A program made the translations under genes and the position numbers. A stretch of DNA of 39,043 nucleotides. Source: Komagataeibacter europaeus LMG 18890 (GTDB lineage Bacteria > Pseudomonadota > Alphaproteobacteria > Acetobacterales > Acetobacteraceae). The notes under the pieces were generated by a model. That model had not been told where the DNA came from. It worked only from the letters and a program-made list of their open reading frames with translations, and did not search any database. Within the stretch, counting starts at the first letter, position 1; the number at the start of each line of letters is the position of its first letter. The stretch is from positions 146,579 to 185,621 of the forward strand of contig NZ_CADP01000001.1 in the NCBI RefSeq assembly GCF_000285295.1, in the 5' to 3' direction. Shown here one piece after another: positions 16,923 to 25,308 of this stretch.

Positions 16923-17024
16923 AATTTTGGTCTTCCTAATTTATACACTGGTTGGCACGGCACAATCCCGTTTTTTCAGGAAAATGCCATTTTTTTGATA
17001 ACCCGGCGGGCCGGGTCATAGGTC

Positions 17025-17543
17025 TCAGGCTGCTTCGCCCGTCTTGGCATAGGCACCAAAAACCCGTGCAAGCTGTCCGGCCGGCGCCTGCAGCACGCCT
17101 GCGATACGCGTTGCCGGCGTGGAGATAAGCCCCACCAGCTGCGCGCGCAGAACGTCCAGGGACGGCAGCTCGGCCAGAGCCTTGATGCTTTCGACGCTGA
17201 GCGTCTGGGCACCAAGCGATCCACCGAGCAGAACAAGCTTTTCATTGGTTTTGGCGAACTCGACCAGCACCTTCGCCACTGCTACGGGTTCATCCGCCCA
17301 CGACAACGCGGTCGGCCCCTTCAGCAGCGGCTTGATGCCTTCGAACTGGGTCCCTGCCAGGGCGAGAGAGGCCAGCCGGTTCTTCGCGACCTTGTGTGTA
17401 GCTCCTGCCGCACGCACGCGACGCCGGAGTTCCGTCACATCAGCCACGCTCAGCCCGTCATTACGGGTGACGATGACCATGGACGTCTCAGCGAACACGG
17501 CTGCGAGGGAGGCAACAAACTCCCGCTTCTCCGTACGGTCCAA
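17025..17543 (-). CDS. rplJ: 50S ribosomal protein L10
   Basis: The 172-residue product (MDRTEKREFVASLAAVF at the N-terminus) is L10, which anchors L7/L12 dimers to the ribosome through its C-terminal helix. The start codon is TTG. In-frame TGA codons lie immediately upstream and the next in-frame Met is too far in, so no other start fits; a GGAG lies 7 bases upstream. A weak start codon suits a gene under translational autoregulation, which is known for L10 in E. coli. The 285-base leader is highly structured. Confidence 0.95.
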   Translation of the reverse strand: MDRTEKREFVASLAAVFAETSMVIVTRNDGLSVADVTELRRRVRAAGATHKVAKNRLASLALAGTQFEGIKPLLKGPTALSWADEPVAVAKVLVEFAKTNEKLVLLGGSLGAQTLSVESIKALAELPSLDVLRAQLVGLISTPATRIAGVLQAPAGQLARVFGAYAKTGEAA

Positions 17544-17828
17544 ATCCCGTCTCCATCATCACCTGCCAGCAAGAAGCCGACAGGTAGGGTTTACCCTTGG
17601 GATATTCCGGCGTGCCGGTCATATCCCGGTTCGCCTGTCCTTTCAAACGGAACAACCAGTGCGGGCTTTCGCCCCGATCCGGCAATCCCCGTCTCCCGGT
17701 TGCAGCCCCTGCGGGCAATCAAGGCTTGCGCCACATCCGGTCATGGACAGGTTCGGAAAATGGCGGCCAGGCCGCCATCCCCTGTTCCCCCACCCCTGTT
17801 ACAGGGCAGGGTCATTCTTCAGCTGACG
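17544..17828 (-). ncRNA. structured rplJL leader, possible L10 autoregulatory region
   Basis: The gap between rplA and rplJ holds several inverted repeats: AGGG/CCCT (17586-17597), GGGATAT/ATATCCC with an inner CCGG/CCGG (17599-17627), GGGC/GCCC which on the minus strand closes a GAAA tetraloop (17663-17674), and ATGGCGGC/GCCGCCAT (17760-17778). L10-L12 is known to bind such leaders in several bacteria. The match to a known L10 leader model was not tested, so function is inferred from place and structure. Confidence 0.45.
17757..17778 (-). terminator. possible attenuator between rplA and rplJ
   Basis: ATGGCGGC (17760-17767) and GCCGCCAT (17771-17778) form a perfect 8-bp stem with a 3-base loop. 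On the minus strand it is followed by TTTTCC, a short U run. This could partly terminate transcripts coming from rplKA and so modulate rplJL-rpoBC. The U run is short, so full termination is unlikely. Confidence 0.45.
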
Positions 17829-18524
17829 TCAGTCCGCGGTGAAAGCGGACGTGTCAACCGTAACACCCGGCCCCATGGTAGAGGACAGGGCGATCTTCTT
17901 TACATACGTGCCCTTCGCGCCCGTGGGACGGGCCTTCTGGACGGCGTCCACGAACGCACGGATGTTTTCAGCCAGCTTGGCTTCGTCAAACGACGCCTTG
18001 CCAACGCCTGCATGCACGATACCGGCCTTTTCCGCGCGGTATTCGACCTGACCGGACTTGGCCGCGGAAACCGCGCCCTTCACGTCCATGGTCACGGTGC
18101 CCAGCTTGGGGTTGGGCATCAGGCCACGCGGGCCGAGGATCTTGCCCAGACGACCGACCAGCGCCATCATGTCCGGCGTCGCGATGCAGCGATCGAACTC
18201 GATTTCGCCAGCCTTCACCTTTTCGGCCAGGTCTTCGGCACCAACCACGTCGGCACCGGCCGCCGTTGCTTCCTCGGCCTTCGGGCCGCGGGCGAACACA
18301 CCAACGCGCAGGGTCTTGCCCGTGCCGTTGGGCAGGGACAGCAGGCCACGGACCATCTGGTCTGCATGACGCGGGTCGATGCCCAGGTTCATGGAGATTT
18401 CGACGGTCTCGTCAAACTTCGCCTTGGCGTTGTTCTTGACCAGGTTGATGGCTTCATCCAGGCCATACTGCTTCGTGCTGTCGACAGCGGCGCGGGCTGC
18501 GGTCAGACGCTTGTTCTTTGCCAT
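17829..18524 (-). CDS. rplA: 50S ribosomal protein L1
   Basis: The 231-residue protein shows the L1 features [42 protein letters not shown] and the C-terminal [24 protein letters not shown]1 forms the mobile stalk near the E site and in many bacteria represses its own rplKA mRNA. It starts 5 bases after rplK with a GAGGG ribosome binding sequence. Length is normal. Confidence 0.97.
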   Translation of the reverse strand: MAKNKRLTAARAAVDSTKQYGLDEAINLVKNNAKAKFDETVEISMNLGIDPRHADQMVRGLLSLPNGTGKTLRVGVFARGPKAEEATAAGADVVGAEDLAEKVKAGEIEFDRCIATPDMMALVGRLGKILGPRGLMPNPKLGTVTMDVKGAVSAAKSGQVEYRAEKAGIVHAGVGKASFDEAKLAENIRAFVDAVQKARPTGAKGTYVKKIALSSTMGPGVTVDTSAFTAD

Positions 18525-18529
18525 TGTAA

Positions 18530-18964
18530 TCAGCCCTCCACCACGTCGAGGCCCATGGAGCGGGCGGAACCCGCCAGCATGCGCACGGCGCCGTCGATAT
18601 CGTTGGCGTTCATGTCTTTCTGCTTCGTCTCGGCGATCTCGCGCAGCTGCGCGATCGTGACCTTACCGACTGCCGCCGCCTTGCCTACCGTGGAGCTGCC
18701 CTTGGAAATCTTGGCAGCCTTCATCAGGAAGTAGGTGTTCGGCGGGGTCTTGGTAATGAAGCTGAACGTACGGTCGGCATACGCGGTGATGACGACGGGA
18801 ATCGGCATACCGGGTTCGAGACCCTGCGTCTTTGCGTTGAACTCCTTGCAGAACTGCATGATGTTCAGGCCGCGCTGACCCAGTGCCGGACCAACCGGCG
18901 GGGACGGATTCGCCTTGCCGGCGGGGATTTGCAGCTTGATGTAGCCAACGATTTTTTTGGCCAT
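18530..18964 (-). CDS. rplK: 50S ribosomal protein L11
   Basis: The chosen ATG gives 144 residues beginning [20 protein letters not shown], the standard L11 N-terminus; GGAG lies about 8 bases upstream. A longer frame from 18988 adds eight residues that do not belong to the family. The C-terminal domain has [20 protein letters not shown] and [16 protein letters not shown]11 forms the GTPase-associated centre with 23S rRNA and is required for RelA activation. secE and nusG, usually just upstream, are not here; an efflux outer membrane gene is. Confidence 0.97.
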   Translation of the reverse strand: MAKKIVGYIKLQIPAGKANPSPPVGPALGQRGLNIMQFCKEFNAKTQGLEPGMPIPVVITAYADRTFSFITKTPPNTYFLMKAAKISKGSSTVGKAAAVGKVTIAQLREIAETKQKDMNANDIDGAVRMLAGSARSMGLDVVEG

Positions 18965-19067
18965 ATCCGGGGCTCCTGACTGTTTCACCCGGACCGCGGT
19001 TCTGGTGGCCCGCCCCTGCCCCGCATGGACAGGAAGCGCGTCCTCCCGCGTTCCGATAAGAGGCGCG

Positions 19068-19097
19068 CACCTACCGCTATTTGGCGGGGGCTGTCAA
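19068..19097 (-). promoter_or_regulatory. candidate promoter for rplK operon inside the 3' end of the efflux gene
   Basis: On the minus strand a perfect TTGACA (plus 19092-19097) is followed after 18 bases by TAGGTG (19068-19073), or after 17 by GTAGGT. The -35 lies within the last codons of the outer membrane efflux gene. The GTAGGT stretch recurs at the candidate rpsL promoter. It lies about 105 bases before rplK, so the superoperon need not depend on efflux transcription. Confidence 0.55.
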
Positions 19098-20699
19098 GTC
19101 CCCGTCATGAAATCCCTTGCCCGACAGGTCGAGGGAATCGGGGCCATTATCGACATTCACGCCACTGAAGGACCGTGGCATGCGCATATGCGTGTACTGC
19201 ATGGGGTCGAAAGGCTTGAGCTGCTTGTTGTTCGGCAGTTCCGCCGTGCTCCATCCACCGCCCAGCGCGCGGATCAATTCTACCTGCGCCTGCATGTAGC
19301 GGGTTTCCACCTGCACTTCGGAAATGCGCGCCTGCAGGGCCGCGACCTGCGCCACCACCACGTCGAGGTAATTGGTCAGGCCACCGGTATAAAGCTGCAT
19401 GGTCATGTTCTGCGTGCGCATGGAGGCCTGCACGGCATCCGCCTGCTGGGCGGCTTCTATATTGAGGTCATGCGTCAGGCTCAGCCCGTCTTCCACATCC
19501 TTGAACGCATCCAGCACGATGCCGCGGTACTGGTCTTCCGCCTGACGGTACTGCGACCAGTTGCGCTGCACTTCCGCGCGCCGCAACCCGCCCTGGAACA
19601 GGGGCATGGCCGCCTGCGCGGCATAGGAGTACATGCCGTTGGCGAATTTATCGAGCGTGAAGCCGTTATCCATGAAACCGGCTGTCGCGCTGAAGGTTAC
19701 ACGCGGGAAGAACGCCGCGCGCGAAACGCCGATGGCCCGGTTGGCCGCCGCCATGTGCCGTTCGGCGCTGGCGATGTCGGGCCTGCGTTCCAGCAGGGTG
19801 GCCGGAATGCCGACCGGGGTCGCCACCTTGGGGAAGGTAATCTGGTTACGGGGCTGGATATGGAAACTGGTCGGGGTCACGTTCACCAGGATCGCAATCG
19901 CGTGCTCCATCACGGCGCGCCGGGCCTGCAGGTCCGTATCCGCCGCCTGGGTGGACGAAAGCTGCGTCTGGGCGCGCGATACGTCGATTCCGGCCGCGAT
20001 GGCGCCAGCCTGCCGCATCTTGGTGATCTTGACCGCGGTTTCGTAATACCGGATCGAGTCGAGATAGACCGCGTGCTGCGCATCCATCCCGCGCAACTGC
20101 ATGTAGTCATTGGCCAGTTCGGACTGGATACTCAGCCGCGCCACCGCAAAATCGGCCGCCGCCGCCTGCGCCAGACGCTGCTGCACGCGCCTGCGGTTAC
20201 GGATGGCGGACCAGAAATCCGGTTCCCACCGTGCCGCGGCGCTATACTGTTCGGATGACATGTAGATCGGGCCGGTCGACCCCACGCCTCGCCACAGACG
20301 GTGGTTGGATGCCTGGTTCTGTGACGCGCCGGCCCCACCCGATATCTGTGGGTACAGGTTCGACTGCGCTTCCGCCACGATGTCCCGCGCCTGGGTGAAG
20401 GCTTCCGCGTCCGCCTGCAGGTTCGGGTTCAGGTGGCTGGCGCGTTCTTCCAGTTCATCAAGGGTGGAGTCGTGAAAGACCTTCCACCAGTCCCCCCTGG
20501 CCGCGCCATCCTGCGGGGTGCCGAACTGCACCACGGCATCCCCCTTCCAGTTGTCGGGCAGCATGTAATGCTGGCCATGGTATTTCGGGGCCAGGTCCAC
20601 GCACCCCCCCAGCGTACTGGCGATTGCGGCGCATCCGGCCAGCGAAAGCATGCGACGGGACAGCATGGGGCATGACGGGTCGCGTGGCGCGCCGTTCAT
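19077..20699 (-). CDS. RND efflux outer membrane lipoprotein, NodT/OprM family
   Basis: The 540-residue protein has a lipoprotein signal ([16 protein letters not shown] before Cys) and then the OMF pattern: DLAPKY near the mature start, [19 protein letters not shown], and two repeats of long helices ([21 protein letters not shown] and the related [21 protein letters not shown]). These proteins form trimeric outer membrane exit ducts for RND pumps. It begins by an ATGA overlap with the membrane fusion protein gene, so it is the last gene of a three-gene pump operon. Its 3' end carries a candidate rplK promoter. Substrate is unknown. Confidence 0.9.
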   Translation of the reverse strand: MNGAPRDPSCPMLSRRMLSLAGCAAIASTLGGCVDLAPKYHGQHYMLPDNWKGDAVVQFGTPQDGAARGDWWKVFHDSTLDELEERASHLNPNLQADAEAFTQARDIVAEAQSNLYPQISGGAGASQNQASNHRLWRGVGSTGPIYMSSEQYSAAARWEPDFWSAIRNRRRVQQRLAQAAAADFAVARLSIQSELANDYMQLRGMDAQHAVYLDSIRYYETAVKITKMRQAGAIAAGIDVSRAQTQLSSTQAADTDLQARRAVMEHAIAILVNVTPTSFHIQPRNQITFPKVATPVGIPATLLERRPDIASAERHMAAANRAIGVSRAAFFPRVTFSATAGFMDNGFTLDKFANGMYSYAAQAAMPLFQGGLRRAEVQRNWSQYRQAEDQYRGIVLDAFKDVEDGLSLTHDLNIEAAQQADAVQASMRTQNMTMQLYTGGLTNYLDVVVAQVAALQARISEVQVETRYMQAQVELIRALGGGWSTAELPNNKQLKPFDPMQYTHMRMPRSFSGVNVDNGPDSLDLSGKGFHDGDLTAPAK

Positions 20700-21982
20700 T
20701 GGCGCACCCCCGTATCGCCCGCGTTGCTGTCGCCCGCGGGCATGGCCCGCACGTCATCCCCCTTGTCCACCGCGGGCGAGGCGGTCGCACCTGCGTCATT
20801 ATATCCCGGCGTCGCACCGACCAGATAGACCTTCTGGCCTTCCAGCAGACCCGCCGACGGGTTGTTCACAATCCGGTCCTTTGGACCGATACCTGCCAGA
20901 ACCTGCACTTTTGTCCCCAGATTGGTGCCAACCGTTACATTGCGCAGGCGGATGCGGTCATCGGCGTCCACGACCGCCACCTGCATGCCCTGCGCGCGGA
21001 ACACAAGGGCACCTTCGGGGATTATCAGGATATCGGGATCACCGGGTGCGACAAAGTGTACATTGGCATAGGAATCCGGCCACAGTTCGCGCTTGTCATT
21101 ATCGACCACCAGTTCGGTCGTCACCGTACGCGTGCCCACATTGAACGCCTTGGCGGTCGCAAGGAACTTGGCCTTGAACACCCGCCCCGGATACTGCGGC
21201 ACAGACACGTCACCTTCCAGCTTGGGGCTGATGATGTCGGCATAATCCTGTGGTACGGACACGAACACGCGCATGCGGTGCACGTCCGCCACGCTGAACA
21301 GTTCGGTTGCGGTGCCACGGGACGAGACATCGCCACCGCCCGCGTTCACGTAATCGCCCACATCCGCCAGGCGCGATGTCACCACGCCGTCAAACGGCGC
21401 CACGATCTGCTTGAACGCAATCAGGGCCGCGTAGCGGGACACTTCGTGACGCGCGGCCTCGACTTCCGCCTGCCGGGCTTCGGCATTGGCGGCCTGCACG
21501 TCCACTTCCTGCTGTGACACGGCCTGCGTGCCCTGCAGCGCACGCCAGCGTTTGGCGGTGATCTGGGCCAGCCTGTACCGCGCCATGGCCACGTCGAAAT
21601 TGGCCTTGGATGCCGCGTACTGCGCATCCAGTCCCGGCGTGTCGATGGTGGCCAGGATCTCGCCCGCCTTCACCTTCGCGCCGATATCCTTGTACCACAT
21701 CTGCACATAGCCCGAGACCTGCGCGAAGATGGGCGCCTGGTACCAGGCCGAGATATTGCCCGGCAGGTCCAGCGTGCGGGTCTTCGGTCCCTTCTGCGGC
21801 ATGATGACCTGCACGCGGGGAATGGCCGCGTCCTGCGCCACGTCCTTCAGGTGCGAGACATGGATCCGGCGTTCAAGAATGCCACCCGCGACAATGGCGG
21901 CCACCACAACCCCACCCAGGGTGACATACAGCCGCGCGCGCCCGGACATGCGTGGCTTGGGGGTTTCGCCTGTGGCGGTCAT
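20696..21982 (-). CDS. RND efflux periplasmic adaptor (membrane fusion protein)
   Basis: From an ATG overlapping the permease stop (ATGA) the product is 428 residues. It has one N-terminal membrane anchor (RLYVTLGGVVVAAIVAGGIL), a split lipoyl domain (APIFAQVSGYVQMWYKDIGAKVKAGEILATIDTP and IVAPFDGVVTSRLADVGDYV), a helical hairpin between them, and a beta-barrel with FKAKFLATAKAFNVGTRTVT. The last 45 residues are Asp/Ala/Gly-rich and probably disordered. HlyD-type adaptors bridge an inner membrane pump and an outer membrane duct. A longer in-frame start exists but would lie within the permease gene. Confidence 0.9.
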   Translation of the reverse strand: MTATGETPKPRMSGRARLYVTLGGVVVAAIVAGGILERRIHVSHLKDVAQDAAIPRVQVIMPQKGPKTRTLDLPGNISAWYQAPIFAQVSGYVQMWYKDIGAKVKAGEILATIDTPGLDAQYAASKANFDVAMARYRLAQITAKRWRALQGTQAVSQQEVDVQAANAEARQAEVEAARHEVSRYAALIAFKQIVAPFDGVVTSRLADVGDYVNAGGGDVSSRGTATELFSVADVHRMRVFVSVPQDYADIISPKLEGDVSVPQYPGRVFKAKFLATAKAFNVGTRTVTTELVVDNDKRELWPDSYANVHFVAPGDPDILIIPEGALVFRAQGMQVAVVDADDRIRLRNVTVGTNLGTKVQVLAGIGPKDRIVNNPSAGLLEGQKVYLVGATPGYNDAGATASPAVDKGDDVRAMPAGDSNAGDTGVRQ

Positions 21983-24900
21983 GCGTGTTCTCCTTCGCCA
22001 GCGGCGGACTTCTTGGACTTTCTGGAATGGATCAGGGCGAATACGCAGGGAACGAACAGCAGGGTCGCGCATGTCGCCACCAGCAGGCCGCCCATCACGG
22101 CGCGTCCCAGCGGGGCGTTCTGCGAATTGCTCAGCGACATGGGCAGCATGCCGATGATCATGGCCGACGCCGTCATCAGCACGGGACGGATACGTTCATA
22201 CCCCGCCTCGATCGCGGCGCGCAGCGCATCGCCATGCACATCCATCCGTTCCCGCGCGAAGGATACGACAAGGATGGAGTTGGCCGTGGCCGTGCCCATG
22301 CACATGATCGCCCCCGTCAGCGCCGGGACCGACAGCGCCGTATGCGTCAGGAACAGGCTCCATGCGATCCCCGCCAGCGCTCCGGGAAGGGCCGTGATGA
22401 TGATGAACGGGTCCAGCCATGACTGGAAGTTGACCACGATGATCAGGTACACCAGCAGGATCGACATCGCCAGGCCGCCGATAAGCTGGGTATACGCCCC
22501 GTTCATGGTCTCCGCCTGACCACGGATGGTCAGGCTGGACCCCGCGGGCAGGTCCTTGCGCACATCGTCCACCACGCGGGCGACCTGCCGGGACACCGCG
22601 CCAAGGTCCAGTCCCTCGGTCGAGGCGTAGATGTTGAACACCGGCATGATGTTGTAGTGCGAGACCTCGCCCGGGGTGCCGGTCTGCACGATGTCGCTCA
22701 GCCCGCCCAGGATCTGCGGCGCCTTGTCCGACGGGTTGCCGTCGCCCTTGTCGATGGGAATGGTCTCAAGGTCGTTCATGGTCTGCAGGAACTGCAGCGG
22801 CGTCTGGATATCCACCAGATGCGAAACCCCGGTCTTGGGATCCAGCCAGTAGGTCGGCGCCACCTGCCCGCTGCCCGACAGGACGGCCAGCGCGTTGTTC
22901 GCCACGTCTGCTTCGGTCAGGCCGGTACCCAGCGCGTAGGTCCGGCGGGCATTGACGCGCAGCGTGGGCGTATTCAGCGGTTCCTGCACCGCCACGTCGG
23001 CAATGCCGGTGACATGGCGCAGCTTTTCAGCCAGCTTTTCGGCAAAGTCGAAATTGGCGTACAGGTTGCGCCCCGTGACCTGCACGTCCAGCGGTGCGGG
23101 CAGGCCGAAATTGAGGATCTTGGCCGTCAGGTCGGCCGGCATGAAGGTGATCTCGGTGCCGGGAAATTTCTCCGCCAGCCCCTTGCGCAGGATCGTGCGG
23201 TATTTCGCGACGGGCGCTTCCTCATCCTTCAGCGTCACGGTCAGGTCACAGTCCTGCGCGCCAACGGTGGGCGTGGGGATAAAGGCCTGGTTGAGCGGGC
23301 TGAACGGCAGGCCGCAGTTGTTGACGATATTTTCGACCTGCCCGGGCAGCAGGCGTTCGATCTCGTAATTCACCAGCATGGAAATCTTGCCGGCTTCGGC
23401 GATCTTGGTGCCCATCGGCGCGCGCATGTGCAGCGCCAGCGCATTGGAATTGATTTCGGGAAAGAAGTCCTGCCCCACGAACACCAGCAGCACGAGCGAG
23501 CAGAACGCCCCGAGGCCGAATATCGGCACGAACCGCCCGCGTATGCTGATCAGGTGTTCAAGGATGGCGCGATAACGGTTGCGGAAGGCAATGAACTTCC
23601 GCTCGAACCCCTGCTGGAAGCGACCGAAGATATTGCGCGGTTCCTGGTGTCCCCCCGCCGCCTTGGCCGCCGCATGGGCCGCGACCTGTGCCGCCAGCAT
23701 GTATTTGGCCATGGTCGGCACCAGCGTGCGCGACAGGATGAAGGATGCAATCATGGCGAAGATGATGGCTTCAGCCATGGGCATGAACAGCCAGCCCGCG
23801 ACACCCGTCAGCTGGAACAGCGGCATCCACACGATACAGATACATAATGTGGACACGAAGGTGGGGATAACGATCTGGTTGGCGGCGTCGATGATGGCCG
23901 TTTCCAGATCCTTTTCCATTTCAAGGTGGGCGTCGATGTTCTCGATCATGACGGTGGCGTCATCAACCAGGATACCGACCGCCAGCGCCAGACCACCCAG
24001 CGTCATGACATTGATGGTCTGCCCCGCCATGCCCAGCCCGATGACCGAACACAGCATGGCCAGCGGAATGGAGGTGGCGATGATGACCGTCGATCGCCAC
24101 GACCCCAGGAACAGAAGCACCACGAGACTGGTCAGCAGGGCGGCGGTGCCCATTTCCTGCACCACGTCGCGCACCGCCTCCTTCACGAAGGTCGAGGCAT
24201 CGCCCAGCACGGTGATATCGACGCCCGGCGGCAGCGTGCGGACAATGGAGGGCAGCAGCGCCTTGATCCCGCTGACCACCGACAGGGTGGAGGCGTCGCC
24301 ACTTTTCATGATGACGATCAGGACGGCCTGATGCCCCTTGACCAGCACCATGTTGGTCTGTGGCGGCCCGCCGGCATGCACCCACGCCACATCACGCAGG
24401 TAGACGACGGAATTGCCTTCCTGCTTGATGGGCATGTTGTTGAAACTGTCTATTTCCTCAGGCGAGGCATTGGTCTGGACCATCCAGTCGAATGCGCCGA
24501 TCTGCTGGTCGCCGGCAGGTAGCACGATGTTCTGCTTGCCCAGCGCATTGCCGATATCGGTCGCGGACAGGCCATGGGCCAGCAGCTTGCTCTGGTCCAG
24601 GTCAACCATGATATTGCCCGGCTGGCCGCCATACGGGTTGGGAATGGCCGCCCCCGCAACCGATACCAGCGCAGGGCGGATCAGGTTGGAGGACATGTCA
24701 TAGATCTGCGACGCCGTCATGGAATCGGACGACACCTGCAACGTCAGCACCGGCACGGATGATGCGTTGTAGGTCAGCACAAGCGGCGGGGTCATGCCCG
24801 CGGGCATCTGCTTGATGACCGTCTGGGAAACGGAGGTGATCTGCGTCTGCGCCACGGCGGTATCGGTACCGGGCTGGAAGAACACCTTCACGATGCCGCG

Positions 24901-25167
24901 CCCGTAATAGGACTGGCTTTCGATATGTTCGATATTGTTGACCGTCGCGGTCAGGGCGCGTTCGTAATAATAGACGACGCGGCCGGACATATCCTCGGGC
25001 ATGAGGCCGGTATAGGTCCAGCAGATCGCAACGACGGGAATATTGATGCTGGGGAAGACGTCGGTTGGCGTGCGCAGCAGTCCACGGACACCGAATACGA
25101 CAATCAGGATGGAAAGGACGACGAAAGTATAGGGCCGCTTGAGCGCGGTAACAACGATACCGTTCAT
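21979..25167 (-). CDS. RND family efflux permease
   Basis: The 1062-residue protein has RND architecture: a first membrane helix (about 12-30), a large periplasmic loop, helices 2-6 (about 340-500), a second loop and helices 8-12. Transmembrane segment 4 contains VGILVDDATVMIEN with the proton-relay pair Asp402-Asp403, equivalent to AcrB 407-408. In helix 10 the usual Lys is replaced: GTATANSIL stands where AcrB has SAKNAIL. The protein therefore belongs outside the classical AcrB group and is not clearly a metal pump. It is first in the permease-adaptor-duct operon, directly after a two-component system likely to control it, and is preceded by a coupled 25-codon ORF. Substrate is unknown. 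Confidence 0.92.
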   Translation of the reverse strand: MNGIVVTALKRPYTFVVLSILIVVFGVRGLLRTPTDVFPSINIPVVAICWTYTGLMPEDMSGRVVYYYERALTATVNNIEHIESQSYYGRGIVKVFFQPGTDTAVAQTQITSVSQTVIKQMPAGMTPPLVLTYNASSVPVLTLQVSSDSMTASQIYDMSSNLIRPALVSVAGAAIPNPYGGQPGNIMVDLDQSKLLAHGLSATDIGNALGKQNIVLPAGDQQIGAFDWMVQTNASPEEIDSFNNMPIKQEGNSVVYLRDVAWVHAGGPPQTNMVLVKGHQAVLIVIMKSGDASTLSVVSGIKALLPSIVRTLPPGVDITVLGDASTFVKEAVRDVVQEMGTAALLTSLVVLLFLGSWRSTVIIATSIPLAMLCSVIGLGMAGQTINVMTLGGLALAVGILVDDATVMIENIDAHLEMEKDLETAIIDAANQIVIPTFVSTLCICIVWMPLFQLTGVAGWLFMPMAEAIIFAMIASFILSRTLVPTMAKYMLAAQVAAHAAAKAAGGHQEPRNIFGRFQQGFERKFIAFRNRYRAILEHLISIRGRFVPIFGLGAFCSLVLLVFVGQDFFPEINSNALALHMRAPMGTKIAEAGKISMLVNYEIERLLPGQVENIVNNCGLPFSPLNQAFIPTPTVGAQDCDLTVTLKDEEAPVAKYRTILRKGLAEKFPGTEITFMPADLTAKILNFGLPAPLDVQVTGRNLYANFDFAEKLAEKLRHVTGIADVAVQEPLNTPTLRVNARRTYALGTGLTEADVANNALAVLSGSGQVAPTYWLDPKTGVSHLVDIQTPLQFLQTMNDLETIPIDKGDGNPSDKAPQILGGLSDIVQTGTPGEVSHYNIMPVFNIYASTEGLDLGAVSRQVARVVDDVRKDLPAGSSLTIRGQAETMNGAYTQLIGGLAMSILLVYLIIVVNFQSWLDPFIIITALPGALAGIAWSLFLTHTALSVPALTGAIMCMGTATANSILVVSFARERMDVHGDALRAAIEAGYERIRPVLMTASAMIIGMLPMSLSNSQNAPLGRAVMGGLLVATCATLLFVPCVFALIHSRKSKKSAAGEGEHA

Positions 25168-25241
25168 GCGTGGCCTGTTTCCCTCCGCCCGGTCGGCTGA
25201 CCTTCCACGGACCCGGGCCGGGACAGGTAGTGTTCGTACAT
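25164..25241 (-). CDS. 25-residue upstream ORF overlapping the permease start
   Basis: A short frame reads from ATG (25241) to TGA (25164), ending inside the permease start codon as ATGA. It encodes a 25-residue basic, hydrophilic peptide that starts MYEHYLSRPG and ends RRETGHA. GGAG lies 7 bases before its ATG, a better ribosome binding site than the permease has (a GGAGG 14 bases away). This looks like translational coupling or a regulatory leader peptide. I do not recognise the peptide. It is not demonstrated to be translated. Confidence 0.5.
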   Translation of the reverse strand: MYEHYLSRPGSVEGQPTGRRETGHA

Positions 25242-25296
25242 ATCTCGTCTCCCCGTCTGTCCTTCCGGTGTTAACGGGGGCATGACGGGTCGCAAA

Positions 25297-25306
25297 TGAA
25301 ATTTCA
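25297..25306. promoter_or_regulatory. 10-bp AT-rich palindrome between kinase and permease genes
   Basis: TGAAATTTCA is a perfect palindrome with mostly symmetric A/T flanks (25294-25309). It reaches into the kinase stop codon and lies about 130 bases before the permease. AT-rich sequence is rare in this GC-rich window. It might be an operator for the response regulator or another factor; no promoter with good -35 and -10 is visible nearby. Confidence 0.3.
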
Positions 25307-25308
25307 AT

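Noticed and set aside
16923-16985. TATAAA as the -10 of an internal rplL promoter
   Set aside because: No -35 with acceptable spacing was found; the ATs are probably just the AT-rich leader of rplL.
17001-17016. ACCCGG/CCGGGT hairpin next to a run of T between rplL and rplJ as an intrinsic terminator
   Set aside because: The T run follows in the wrong strand sense: on the transcribed minus strand the hairpin is followed by A residues, and rplL must be transcribed through it.
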